The notes below the pieces were generated by a model. That model saw nothing but the letters and a program-made list of their open reading frames with translations. It was not told where the DNA came from and searched no databases. From a virus, in the IMG/VR virus record IMGVR_UViG_3300019764_000017, positions 1-28,877 of that record: DNA of 28,877 nucleotides, one strand, 5' to 3'. Of this stretch, positions 1-7,801 are shown piece after piece (position 1 is the first letter of the stretch; every line of letters begins with the position of its first letter). The translations under genes and the position numbers were made by a program.

Positions 1-69
1 GATTCCTCAGAAAAAGCAGTGGAGTTGATTAAAGAATGGCTAGCTCAAGCAAACGAAAAGGTTCAGTAA
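1..69 (+). CDS. 3' end of a gene cut by the window edge
   Basis: Frame 1 is open from the first base and gives 22 residues ending in NEKVQ before TAA at 67-69. The residues (SSEKAVELIKEWLAQANEKV) look like an amphipathic, charged C-terminal helix. The next gene starts inside it at 36, an overlap of 34 nt. The start and function lie outside the window. With so few codons the coding call rests only on the open frame and the plausible composition. Confidence 0.45.
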   Translation, partial: DSSEKAVELIKEWLAQANEKVQ

Positions 70-203
70 AGACGGTTGAATGGTGGAAACACCTTAGATG
101 GCGTAAGCGAGACCAAAACAAGCGCGTCAGGTCTGATGGGAAAACGCAGATAGATAGCGGCGTTCGAGAGGATGCGGAAATAGATAATCAGGATAGGGCT
201 TGA
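36..203 (+). CDS. Small basic phage protein of unknown function (55 aa)
   Basis: ATG at 36 follows a GTGGAG ribosome-binding site at 19-24. The product is 55 residues and strongly basic in its first 40 (KRKGSVK, WWKHLRWRKRDQNKRVR), then acidic at the end (REDAEIDNQD). There is no membrane segment or cysteine motif. It overlaps the end of the preceding frame and is followed by the promoter of the primase gene. The basic, Trp-rich stretch would suit nucleic-acid or protein binding, but I do not recognise the family. Confidence 0.5.
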   Translation: MASSSKRKGSVKTVEWWKHLRWRKRDQNKRVRSDGKTQIDSGVREDAEIDNQDRA

Positions 204-211
204 TGATCCCA

Positions 212-240
212 TTGCCACGCGACTGATTCACTGATACAAT
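212..240 (+). promoter_or_regulatory. Sigma70-type promoter of the primase-helicase gene
   Basis: TTGCCA at 212-217 and TACAAT at 235-240 are separated by exactly 17 bp, and TG at 232-233 gives an extended -10. It sits in the 60-nt gap between the small basic gene and the primase start at 264; the ribosome-binding site AGGAG follows at 251-255. Confidence 0.75.
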
Positions 241-263
241 ACGGTCTTGCAGGAGATGTATTA

Positions 264-2990
264 ATGACCGATTACACAATTGAGGACATGCTAGACCGTG
301 TCGATATAGTTGACATGGCGGCGAATGTCTACGGATTAGATTTAAAAAAGAAAGGCGTTGAATATGAATCGTTATGCTGCTTTCATAAAGAAAAGACGCC
401 TAGCTTAACATTCACGCAGACCAACCAGACGTACTATTGCTTTGGATGCGGCGCTGGCGGCAATGCTTACAACTTCATTAAAGATCATGAGCAACTGTCA
501 GACAAAGAAACGGTTAAGCGATTGAAGCAGATTGCGGGTATCGCTGATGACGATGGTAGGGCTATTGAGAAACCAGAGCCTCGCACTGTGGTAAAACAGC
601 ACAACCCGCTCGATGACTGGGATCATGTATTCCCTGTGCCGGTTCACGCGCCTAAGTTGATCCAAGGCGGAAAAGCTACTGCGTTTAACCCGAAAGTCAA
701 CGCGACTAAAACATATACGCCGGAAGCTGATGGTGTTTATGCTTATCGTGACGCGCACGGTAATCTATTGGGCGCTATCCTTCGTTGTATTTTCAGTGAC
801 GGTAAAAAACAGTTCCTACCTGTCACGTATTGCGTGAATAAAATCACCGGTGAAGAGTCGTGGATTCTTAAGGGCTTTGATGATAATCGACCGATTTACC
901 TACTCGATACGCTAAAAGGGCATGACGAGGTTTTAGTCGTTGAGGGCGAGAAATGCGCCAAAGCTGCTAGCATTGACATCGGGCATGCCTACGACGTTGT
1001 TTCGTGGATGGGCGGAACTAAGGCGATTGATAAGACTGACTGGTCGCCGCTGTACGGCATGAAAGTCACGCTCTGGGCCGATAACGATATTCAGGTTTAC
1101 AAACGAGGTGCTAACGAGGGAAAAGTCAAGCCACAGGATGAACAGAATGGCAGAATGGCTATGATATGGCTTAAGAAACATCTTGAAGCGAACGGGTGCA
1201 CAGTTACGCTGCTAGATCAGCCGATTGGTAAACCTGACAATTGGGATTGCTCTGACGCGAAGGAAGAGGGTTACGATCTGATTCAATATATCGCTGACCA
1301 CACACCAGAGCCTGAGCAGTATAGCGATGATGAAGAACACGACCAGCCTCAGCAAAAGCTTGACATTGCACCGCAGGGTTATGACGAAGGCCGCTTCTAC
1401 TACTATAGCCGGTTTACAAAGCAAATCAAGATGTTACGTGACCGCGACCATACGAAAAACTCGCTGTTAGGAATCGCACCACTTGAGTGGTGGAAAAGCG
1501 GGTTTCAGAACAGTAAGGACGGCGTAGACTGGGACGCTGCTACATCGTGGATGATGAATGCGTGCCGTGTCGTTGGTATATTCAATAAGCGCCGTATTCG
1601 CGGCCGTGGTTGTTGGATGGATGATGGGCGTTTTGTGATGCACTTGGGTGACCGTTTGGTCGTTGATAACACTACAGTAGATATTGGCGGTATACGCTCT
1701 AACTACCTGTACCAAGCGGCTGAGCGCAAGAAAGCGCCATCTAACCCGCTAGGACAAGAAGAGGCTAAGGGGCTGCTAGAAGCAGCAAAGGCTTTTGACT
1801 GGGATATGCCAGCAAGCGCGGCGCTGTTGGCTGGTTTCTGCGTATTAGCTCCAATATGCGGGATGCTCGAATGGCGTCCGCATCTATGGATCAATGGTGG
1901 TTCTGGTTCGGGTAAGTCGACTGTTACCAAATCCTTCACTCGTAAACTAATCGGCGACATGGGCGTATACATCACGCTTAACTCATCTGTGGCTGGGCTT
2001 AGGCAGACGCTAAAGAGTGACGCATTCCCAGTCATGGTGGAGGAGTTTGACCCAAAGAACAAGAGCACTAACGACAAAGCGCAGGAATATTTCGACATGA
2101 TGCGCGACTCGTCTGACGACACGGAAAACCCAGTACTTCGCGGGAACCCGAGCGGCGAGGTTATGGAGTACAGCAGTAACTCGATGTTCTACCTCGTAGG
2201 CGTTCAGGTGTGTACGACAGAGCAAGCGGTACTCAACAGAACGGCTATTCTTTCACTACGATCAAGGCCGGACAAGACGGCACAGCAGAAGGCGAGGAAT
2301 AAAGAAAACTGGGGCCAAATTCAGAGCACAATCTACGAGAAAATAGACACGATTGACGACGTAGCAAGTCGTCTACTAGCTCGCACTATCGGCATGATTG
2401 ATATTATCAGAGATAATATTAAAACGTTCCGTAGCGCAGCCAATACGCACTTTGGTAACGCTCGATACGCTGATCAGTACGGCACGTTACTGGCTGGCTC
2501 ATACTCTTTGGTTTCTGATTGTCGCGTAACAGAAGAGGTTGCACTTAACTACATTAAGGTATATGATTGGTCTGTCTATACTGAGGATTCAGACGATGAT
2601 GAGTCAATGCTGGCATTGAGTAGTATTATGCAGATTAGGATAACAATTGAAGGGCCGTTATCGAAAAGAAGCATAACAATAGCTGAGGCTATAGATAGAG
2701 TAAGAAATCTAGAGGATGGTTATACAGAAGATCATCTTGAGCTAAAGCGTAATGGTATTTTATGCAAAGATAATTATTTTGTTATTGCAAATAAATCAGA
2801 GGCTTTGGCGAAAAAGCTAGAGGGTAAGCCGTGGGGCCAACAGTGGAACCGCTACTTAAAACGAATAATTACACAGTCGGGAGATCACGTAAAAAGCACA
2901 GACAATCCTATAAGATTCGGTGCTATGTCTCAGCGAGGTATGGAGATACCGTACAGCGTTGTTTTTGGTGAAGATGACTATTTGGGGTGA
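264..2990 (+). CDS. Primase-helicase (CHC2 zinc finger, TOPRIM, P-loop helicase)
   Basis: A 908-residue bifunctional replication protein that would prime lagging-strand synthesis and unwind the fork. The N-terminus has a CHC2-type zinc finger: C38, H41, C59, C62 with the typical HKEKTPS stretch. A TOPRIM domain follows, with VVEGEK at 225-230 and WADND at 271-275. After a middle region of unclear function comes a Walker A motif GGSGSGKS at 545-552 and a probable Walker B (VMVEEFD) about 40 residues later, so the C-terminal half is a P-loop NTPase. The gene has its own promoter and AGGAG 8 nt before the ATG. Bulky multi-domain primases of this kind are typical of phages and plasmids. The exact helicase superfamily is uncertain; the rest is secure. 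Confidence 0.92.
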   Translation: MTDYTIEDMLDRVDIVDMAANVYGLDLKKKGVEYESLCCFHKEKTPSLTFTQTNQTYYCFGCGAGGNAYNFIKDHEQLSDKETVKRLKQIAGIADDDGRAIEKPEPRTVVKQHNPLDDWDHVFPVPVHAPKLIQGGKATAFNPKVNATKTYTPEADGVYAYRDAHGNLLGAILRCIFSDGKKQFLPVTYCVNKITGEESWILKGFDDNRPIYLLDTLKGHDEVLVVEGEKCAKAASIDIGHAYDVVSWMGGTKAIDKTDWSPLYGMKVTLWADNDIQVYKRGANEGKVKPQDEQNGRMAMIWLKKHLEANGCTVTLLDQPIGKPDNWDCSDAKEEGYDLIQYIADHTPEPEQYSDDEEHDQPQQKLDIAPQGYDEGRFYYYSRFTKQIKMLRDRDHTKNSLLGIAPLEWWKSGFQNSKDGVDWDAATSWMMNACRVVGIFNKRRIRGRGCWMDDGRFVMHLGDRLVVDNTTVDIGGIRSNYLYQAAERKKAPSNPLGQEEAKGLLEAAKAFDWDMPASAALLAGFCVLAPICGMLEWRPHLWINGGSGSGKSTVTKSFTRKLIGDMGVYITLNSSVAGLRQTLKSDAFPVMVEEFDPKNKSTNDKAQEYFDMMRDSSDDTENPVLRGNPSGEVMEYSSNSMFYLVGVQVCTTEQAVLNRTAILSLRSRPDKTAQQKARNKENWGQIQSTIYEKIDTIDDVASRLLARTIGMIDIIRDNIKTFRSAANTHFGNARYADQYGTLLAGSYSLVSDCRVTEEVALNYIKVYDWSVYTEDSDDDESMLALSSIMQIRITIEGPLSKRSITIAEAIDRVRNLEDGYTEDHLELKRNGILCKDNYFVIANKSEALAKKLEGKPWGQQWNRYLKRIITQSGDHVKSTDNPIRFGAMSQRGMEIPYSVVFGEDDYLG

Positions 2991-2993
2991 TTT

Positions 2994-3161
2994 ATGACGG
3001 TCTATTACTTTATAGCGCTCATTCTTTTTTCAGTGCAGTGTTATATTTTTGGTTTGTGTATTGCAAATAACAAAAACCCTATAACCCAGTATTATGGGCT
3101 CGTTGTGTGGATGGCACCCGTAATATATTACTTGTACGTGCTTGATAAAATAGGAGTTTAA
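2994..3161 (+). CDS. Small membrane protein (55 aa)
   Basis: ATG at 2994 lies 3 nt after the primase stop and is preceded by GGGGTGA. The product has two hydrophobic segments, residues about 4-24 (YYFIALILFSVQCYIFGLCI) and about 34-50 (YYGLVVWMAPVIYYLYV), joined by a polar NNKNPITQ turn, so it is probably a two-span inner-membrane protein. The stop at 3159-3161 sits 2 nt before the next gene, whose ribosome-binding site lies in its last codons. The family is not recognised; a holin-like role is possible but unsupported. Confidence 0.6.
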   Translation: MTVYYFIALILFSVQCYIFGLCIANNKNPITQYYGLVVWMAPVIYYLYVLDKIGV

Positions 3162-3163
3162 CT

Positions 3164-3589
3164 GTGTCTGATTTACTACAAAAATACAACGAATACGAAA
3201 GCGCACGATCAGAACTTATTGCTGATATGCGGAAATTGAGGAATGAGATTTCGGAGTATATTGTCGACAACGACTTAGAATGTGAAATTAATTGCGGTGC
3301 GTTTGATGGCAAGTATGATTCATCTCCCAATGATGACTCGTTTCATATCAGTATTCTAGGCGGGAATGTTTTTTTTCATTTTAGCAAACCAGACCCATAT
3401 GATGACTACGAATACACATGGTCATTCACTTATCAACCAAACTGGGAAGGATTATCCGTTGAAGAGATAGTACAAGACATTGTAAAACAATCTAAAGAGC
3501 TGTTTGATTCGCAAAGGAAACGGGCAATTGATGAAGTCAAGTTTCGAGCTGAAGAGTTGGGAATTAGTGTTAGTGAGGGGAGTAAATGA
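3164..3589 (+). CDS. Unknown phage protein (141 aa), coiled-coil N-terminus
   Basis: It starts at GTG 3164 with TAGGAG at 3151-3156. Residues 1-40 are charged and helical (SDLLQKYNEYESARSELIADM), followed by an acidic, aromatic-rich central part and a second helical region at the C-terminus (QSKELFDSQRKRAIDEVKFR). No enzymatic motif is visible. Its last 4 nt overlap the next start, so the two are probably translationally coupled. Function unknown. Confidence 0.7.
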   Translation: MSDLLQKYNEYESARSELIADMRKLRNEISEYIVDNDLECEINCGAFDGKYDSSPNDDSFHISILGGNVFFHFSKPDPYDDYEYTWSFTYQPNWEGLSVEEIVQDIVKQSKELFDSQRKRAIDEVKFRAEELGISVSEGSK

Positions 3590-3822
3590 AGTTCGGTCTA
3601 ATTGACGGAAAGTGGAACGTTTGCGGTATAATTCACTGCGTCATCAAGTACGAAAATCTTGAAGAGTCAATAGTAGACTGTTATTCAGATGAGCTAGAAG
3701 CAGAAAAAAGAATGCTTCGAGAAGAGCTAAAACGAATAGATGACGTTGAACGCGGTGGCGTTAGCTTTTATATTAACAGTGTAGATGTTAGAGGGGATCG
3801 GTGGTGTACAAATCAGAAGTAA
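3586..3822 (+). CDS. Unknown small phage protein (78 aa)
   Basis: The ATG overlaps the preceding stop in an ATGA arrangement, and GAGGGGAG lies just upstream, so the start is well supported. The product has a beta-rich N-terminus (FGLIDGKWNVCGIIHCVIKY) and an acidic helical middle (DELEAEKRMLREELKRIDDV). Its 3' end overlaps the ThyX gene by about 20 nt. No known motif; it lies in an operon-like run from the primase to ThyX. Confidence 0.65.
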   Translation: MKFGLIDGKWNVCGIIHCVIKYENLEESIVDCYSDELEAEKRMLREELKRIDDVERGGVSFYINSVDVRGDRWCTNQK

Positions 3823-4715
3823 AAGGCAAGTGCGGGATTGTTGCTCGTGTTGTTGCTGACAGTGTTAGCGAAGGCGGTACTAGAATCACAACGTTCGAGC
3901 TTGAATATCCTAGATTCATTCATTCAGAGCTAATGACGCATCGAATGCTAAGTCGTAATGCAATGAGCAGTCGAGCGGTTCCGATCAGTAAAATGATTGA
4001 TCAGGTTATGAAAAAACCAGCGACGCCTATTCATTGGGGTAAAAACAAACCGGGTATGCAAGCTAATGAGGAATTAACCGGATCATCGTTATCATACGCA
4101 AAAGCAAACTGGAATCATGCTGCTGTTTGCGCTGCTGGTATAGCTAGAACGCTGCTAGCTGGCGGCGCACATAAGCAGATTGTCAACCGTATTTTAGAGC
4201 CGTTTCAGATGATGAAAACGGTTGTAACTGCTACGGAGTGGAACAACTATTTTTATCTTCGCGACCATGAAGACGCGCAACCGGAGATTGCAGAGCTGGC
4301 TAAGTGTATGAAGTCCGCTATGGATAAAAGCGAGCCTATGCTTTTGCATGACGGCGAGTGGCACATGCCTTACATTAACACTGACCGCGATAGCGACGGC
4401 GAAATCAGATACACAACTGAAGATGTCGACTTTGGTAGCGATCCAGAAAACGCATTGAAAGCGTCTGCATCATGTTGCGCACAAGTTAGTTATCGTGTAC
4501 TTGACTTCGACTTAGACAAAGCGCTTGATATTTATGACCGGCTTGTAAACAGTAAGCCTGTTCATGCTTCACCGTTTGAGCATCAAGCAAAGCCTATTGA
4601 TAGTAGTGAAGAAGGCGTTACTCATGTTGACGTTAATTACGATATGTGGTCTGGAAACTTTAAATACTGGGTTCAGTATAGGCAGTTGATTAAAGACAAC
4701 TACGTTTCAGGCTAA
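3804..4715 (+). CDS. thyX: FAD-dependent thymidylate synthase ThyX
   Basis: Converts dUMP to dTMP using methylene-tetrahydrofolate, FAD and NADPH. Two adjacent GTG codons (3801, 3804) could start it; GAGGGG at 3791-3796 is better placed for 3804, giving 303 residues. The ThyX signature is clear: ELEYPRFIHSELMTHRMLSR followed by NAMSSRAVPISKM, where the THR and SSR parts correspond to the conserved RHRxxSxNxxS region. Later blocks, HKQIVNRILEPF, ATEWNNYFYLRDHEDAQPEI and SPFEHQA, are also typical. At about 300 residues it is longer than many bacterial ThyX proteins (about 220-250). With the phage NrdAB and a MazG-like enzyme it points to reprogrammed dNTP synthesis. Confidence 0.93.
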   Translation: MYKSEVKGKCGIVARVVADSVSEGGTRITTFELEYPRFIHSELMTHRMLSRNAMSSRAVPISKMIDQVMKKPATPIHWGKNKPGMQANEELTGSSLSYAKANWNHAAVCAAGIARTLLAGGAHKQIVNRILEPFQMMKTVVTATEWNNYFYLRDHEDAQPEIAELAKCMKSAMDKSEPMLLHDGEWHMPYINTDRDSDGEIRYTTEDVDFGSDPENALKASASCCAQVSYRVLDFDLDKALDIYDRLVNSKPVHASPFEHQAKPIDSSEEGVTHVDVNYDMWSGNFKYWVQYRQLIKDNYVSG

Positions 4716-4727
4716 CACGCCCACCCA

Positions 4728-4736
4728 TGCTATACT
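4728..4736 (+). promoter_or_regulatory. Extended -10 promoter before the DUF5675 gene
   Basis: TGCTATACT at 4728-4736 is a textbook extended -10 (TGnTATACT) in the 51-nt gap after thyX. No convincing -35 lies 16-18 bp upstream. The same nonamer occurs before nrdA (16648-16656), and a one-base variant before terS (23101-23109), which suggests a shared promoter class. Confidence 0.6.
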
Positions 4737-4766
4737 CTAACGACCATCATCAACAGAGTATCAGAA

Positions 4767-5234
4767 ATGGAACTCAAACTGCACAGACTAAATACCGACG
4801 GTGACTCAACCGTTGGTATTCTCCATCTCGATAGCAAGTTTAATTGCTACACTATCGAAGACGAAGCGCGCAAAATCAAGATTAAAGGCGAAACTCGAAT
4901 ACCGGCTGATCGATATGAGATCAAGCATCGTGAGGTACTATCTGATATGACTGTTCGCTATCGTGAGCGTTATAGATGGTTCAAATGGCACTTAGAGCTT
5001 CAAGATGTGCCGGGATTCGAGAATATCTATATCCACATTGGTAATGATGACGATGATACTGAGGGATGTATTCTCGTCGGCAATACTCAGAACAGCAATG
5101 TCGGTATGTTGAACGGATTTGTCGGCCAGAGTAGAAATGCTTTTCAGTCGCTATATGAGAAAGTATCTTTACGGTTAGACGGCGGCGAACGAGTGTTTAT
5201 TACTATCGCAGATGAGGATTGGATTCATGGGTAA
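4767..5234 (+). CDS. DUF5675 family protein
   Basis: A 155-residue protein whose N-terminal part matches the DUF5675 pattern: FNCYTIEDEARKIKIKGETR, then IPADRYEIKHRE, and later a HIGNDDDDTEGCILVG block with conserved His, Gly and Cys. Proteins of this family occur in phages and bacteria and have no assigned activity. The HIGN...GC arrangement recalls the active site of L,D-transpeptidase-like folds, which is my inference. The gene has its own extended -10 promoter. Its last 8 nt overlap the phoH start region. Confidence 0.75.
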   Translation: MELKLHRLNTDGDSTVGILHLDSKFNCYTIEDEARKIKIKGETRIPADRYEIKHREVLSDMTVRYRERYRWFKWHLELQDVPGFENIYIHIGNDDDDTEGCILVGNTQNSNVGMLNGFVGQSRNAFQSLYEKVSLRLDGGERVFITIADEDWIHG

Positions 5235-5982
5235 ACACGCAAACAAACACAGAGACTATGATTTAGATTGTCAGCCAACTTTTATTAATAGAAAGAAGTT
5301 TGACTTAAAAGACCTTTGTTCATTTAGCCCGAAGTCAGAAAACCAAGCGACGTTTATCGAGTCATATTTAAATACTGATTGCGACACGTTCGGGCTATTC
5401 GGATATCCCGGAACAGGTAAGACATTTCTAGCTATCCGATGCGGCTTTGTTGATGTTCTAGATCACGATGTTCCAGAATATAACAAGTTAATAATCGTTC
5501 GTAGCGCAGTTGAAACAAGGGACACGGGTTTTAAGCCGGGAGATGAAACAGATAAAAATATGGTTTACGCAAAGCCGTATTATGGGCTGATGCAGGATGT
5601 GTTTAATTTGAATCACAAAAAGATATTTGAAAACCTGCTAGATATCGGCAAAGTTAAATTCGAGACGACATCAAACGAGCGCGGCGTTACATGGGATAAT
5701 GCTATCGTCGTTATTGATGAAGTGCAGAATATGACTTACGGAGAAATTCGAACTATTTACAGCCGCGGCGGAAAGAATTGTAGATACATTATGTGCGGCG
5801 ATGTTGGCCAGAATGATTTGGTTAAGAAGTCTAGCGATAAAAGCGGATTGAAAGACTGGATCAAGGTAATGGAAGGTATGGGGGATACGTCAATTACCGA
5901 GTTTTACTCGCTAGGCGACATTGTGCGATCAGGTCGAATAGAAAGAATGATTAAACGTGAAATAGAATTAGGTTTTGTTTGA
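5227..5982 (+). CDS. phoH: PhoH-like ATPase
   Basis: A PhoH-family P-loop ATPase, common in phages of marine and enteric bacteria; the role is not settled, though RNA-related functions are proposed. From ATG 5227 the protein has 251 residues. That start is chosen over ATG 5212 because GAGGA at 5214-5218 is 8 nt upstream. Walker A is GYPGTGKT at residues 59-66, the family signature IIVRSAVETRDTGFKPGD follows, and the Walker B is VVIDEVQNM. The C-terminal motif (CGDVGQND) matches the sensor region of PhoH. Its stop overlaps the -35 of the next promoter. Confidence 0.9.
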   Translation: MGKHANKHRDYDLDCQPTFINRKKFDLKDLCSFSPKSENQATFIESYLNTDCDTFGLFGYPGTGKTFLAIRCGFVDVLDHDVPEYNKLIIVRSAVETRDTGFKPGDETDKNMVYAKPYYGLMQDVFNLNHKKIFENLLDIGKVKFETTSNERGVTWDNAIVVIDEVQNMTYGEIRTIYSRGGKNCRYIMCGDVGQNDLVKKSSDKSGLKDWIKVMEGMGDTSITEFYSLGDIVRSGRIERMIKREIELGFV

Positions 5983-6007
5983 CACGTTGATTTTTATTTA
6001 GTAACAT
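5979..6007 (+). promoter_or_regulatory. Sigma70 promoter overlapping a terminator
   Basis: TTGACA at 5979-5984 and TAACAT at 6002-6007 with a 17-bp spacer. The -35 overlaps the phoH stop codon. The expected start (about 6014) falls inside the 5' arm of the hairpin at 6010-6035, so RNA made from this promoter would lack most of that arm. Confidence 0.75.
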
Positions 6008-6009
6008 GG

Positions 6010-6041
6010 CCCTACAGTTTATAAATAACGTAGGGTTTTTT
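6010..6041 (+). terminator. Rho-independent terminator after phoH
   Basis: CCCTAC (6010-6015) pairs with GTAGGG (6030-6035), with a 14-nt loop, followed by six T at 6036-6041. It should stop transcription coming from phoH, while RNA started at the overlapping promoter escapes. Confidence 0.75.
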
Positions 6042-6067
6042 ATGTGCAGTAACGAGGTGGCCAACAC

Positions 6068-6517
6068 ATGAACGAACTAGCACCGTATACAGCGCTCAAG
6101 CGCGCTGTAGATTCAGGGTCGGATACTGAAACAGTTAGAGCAGCTAATCAGTATGTAGAATTAATCGAAAAAGGGGCATACAATAAAACTACACCATTTA
6201 CTCCATCGCAAGATGCAGTGATACGCATTATGTTCAACCGCTGCGAGCCGGAAGAGCTTACAGAGTGGCTTAATTGCTCAATGAGTCAGCTTATCACGCG
6301 AGCGCGGCAACTAAGCGCAACGAACCAAGAGGATGGCATGACGGCGCAGGATTTCCAGCTTATGGAAGCATGTCTTGATGACGGCATGAGTGTAGAAACG
6401 CTTTGCAGCACGTTCTATATCGAGCCGCCAGTTGAGACAGTGGCAATGAACAACATTCAACGAGCTAATGCTTATGATGCTGCGTATAAATTCAAATCTC
6501 AGGGTACGATGGTATGA
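6068..6517 (+). CDS. Unknown phage protein (149 aa), helical
   Basis: ATG 6068 is preceded by GAGGTGG with 7 nt spacing. The product is mostly helical (NELAPYTALKRAVDSG, PEELTEWLNCSMSQLITRAR, MSVETLCSTFYIEP). The last two blocks look like short helix-turn-helix-like repeats, such as the EELTEWLNCSMSQLITRA pattern, so DNA binding is possible. I do not recognise the family. It heads an operon with the 55-residue gene and dnaN (4-nt overlaps throughout). Confidence 0.75.
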   Translation: MNELAPYTALKRAVDSGSDTETVRAANQYVELIEKGAYNKTTPFTPSQDAVIRIMFNRCEPEELTEWLNCSMSQLITRARQLSATNQEDGMTAQDFQLMEACLDDGMSVETLCSTFYIEPPVETVAMNNIQRANAYDAAYKFKSQGTMV

Positions 6518-6681
6518 AAACATTAGAGGATTATGCTATTGCTGCCATGGGTGCTCTGATATCAACTTACGACACAATGCCTTTTGAAAAAGTAGCTGAA
6601 GAGTCATTCGATATAGCAGAAGCTATGCAAAAAGAAGCGCGTCGTCGCAAAATAGAACAAAATAAAGAGGAAAGTAAATGA
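6514..6681 (+). CDS. Small unknown protein upstream of dnaN (55 aa)
   Basis: ATG 6514 overlaps the preceding stop, and its own stop (6679-6681) overlaps the dnaN start at 6678, so both junctions are ATGA couplings. The protein is helical, with a hydrophobic-amphipathic N-terminus (KTLEDYAIAAMGALISTYD) and a highly charged C-terminus (KEARRRKIEQNKEESK). The tight coupling on both sides is the best evidence that it is real. Function unknown. Confidence 0.65.
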   Translation: MKTLEDYAIAAMGALISTYDTMPFEKVAEESFDIAEAMQKEARRRKIEQNKEESK

Positions 6682-7763
6682 AATTCACAGTATCGCAGTC
6701 GGATCTATCATCATCAATGGCGTTTGTAACAAGCGCTGTTGAGTCAAAATCTACAACGCCAATTTTGCAGAATGTTTTGATTGTTGCGGATGAGGGAAAG
6801 CTAACAATCACGGGCACTAACTTAGAGATTGAGAAATCAGTAACTATTGAATCAACCGTTGGGCAGTCTGGAAGTATTACAGTCCCAGCGCGAAAGCTGC
6901 TAGATTTTGCTAAAAACGCTGATTCATCAAAAGACATATCATTAGAACTGAAAGGCGCAGAAGCTACGATCAAATCAGGCCGTAGCCGTTGGAAGCTGTC
7001 AACGCTACCAGCTAAGGACTTCCCAGAGTCAAACAGCATGGGCGATAATCCACAATCAATTAACGTTGATATTGCTGAATTGTCGCGAGGTATTAGCAAG
7101 GTATCACCTTCTATGGCTCAGCAAGATGTTCGCTACTACCTAAACGGTATGCTGTTTGATGTATCAGAGTCAGGATTAACTATCGTTGCTACAGACGGAC
7201 ATAGAATGTCAATGTACACGGTGGATGCTGATACTCATTTCGAGAAACAGTCAATCGTTCCTCGAACAGCTGTATCTGATATTTCAAAAATGATTAGCAA
7301 AGGCTTTGATGGCACCATTGAGGTGACAAGCAACTATTTGAAAGTTGAAACATCCTCTATGATGCTGAAAACCAAGCTCATTGATGGCAAGTACCCAGAT
7401 TACAAACGAGTTATTCCGTCGAAATGCTGCGTTAGTGCTGAGATGTCAACGGTTGATCTAGTTAACGCAGTGAAGCGCGCCATGCCGCTGGCTAACCAGA
7501 CATATAAGGGTATTAAACTATCATTCGATACTGAATCGCTTCGTATTACCGCATCGAACCAGCAACAAGAAGAGGCTTTCGAGGAAATTCCATGCAACAT
7601 CGACGGCGACAACATGGATATAGGGTTTAATGGTGTTTATGTTCAAGACGCTATTAGTGGTATTGAGTCTGATTCAACTGTTATTCAATTATCAGACGGT
7701 TCTAGCTCTGCTCGCATTGACGAGGGCAAGTTTACTGCGGTTCTAATGCCAATGCGTCTATAA
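6678..7763 (+). CDS. dnaN: DNA polymerase III beta subunit (sliding clamp)
   Basis: A 361-residue beta clamp, close to the usual 366 residues of bacterial DnaN, with all three clamp domains apparently present. Landmarks are the start MKFTVSQSDL, TTPILQNVLI, LEIEKSVTIE, the mid-protein YYLNGMLFDV and VATDGHRMSMY, and the C-terminal VLMPMRL, which forms part of the partner-binding pocket. It would encircle DNA and tether a polymerase. GAGG lies upstream, within the preceding small gene. No DNA polymerase is seen in this window, so the clamp may recruit the host Pol III or a phage enzyme encoded elsewhere. Confidence 0.95.
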   Translation: MKFTVSQSDLSSSMAFVTSAVESKSTTPILQNVLIVADEGKLTITGTNLEIEKSVTIESTVGQSGSITVPARKLLDFAKNADSSKDISLELKGAEATIKSGRSRWKLSTLPAKDFPESNSMGDNPQSINVDIAELSRGISKVSPSMAQQDVRYYLNGMLFDVSESGLTIVATDGHRMSMYTVDADTHFEKQSIVPRTAVSDISKMISKGFDGTIEVTSNYLKVETSSMMLKTKLIDGKYPDYKRVIPSKCCVSAEMSTVDLVNAVKRAMPLANQTYKGIKLSFDTESLRITASNQQQEEAFEEIPCNIDGDNMDIGFNGVYVQDAISGIESDSTVIQLSDGSSSARIDEGKFTAVLMPMRL

Positions 7764-7771
7764 CAATCAAC

Positions 7772-7790
7772 GCGCCCTACGGTGCGCTTT
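7772..7790 (+). terminator. Weak terminator-like hairpin after dnaN
   Basis: GCGC (7772-7775) pairs with GCGC (7784-7787), and an inner CC/GG pair with one bulged T adds to it; only three T follow. It also ends just before the ribosome-binding site of the next gene, so it may be an mRNA processing or attenuation element rather than a full terminator. Confidence 0.4.
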
Positions 7791-7801
7791 AGGTGGTACG
7801 A

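Noticed and set aside
1703-2122. Minus-strand frame of 139 codons inside the primase gene
   Set aside because: Lies opposite the helicase domain, no ribosome-binding site or context; a reading-frame shadow.
4767-5234. DUF5675 protein as the missing endolysin
   Set aside because: HIGN..GC slightly recalls a transpeptidase site but nothing shows peptidoglycan hydrolysis, and the gene is 9 kb from holin and spanins.
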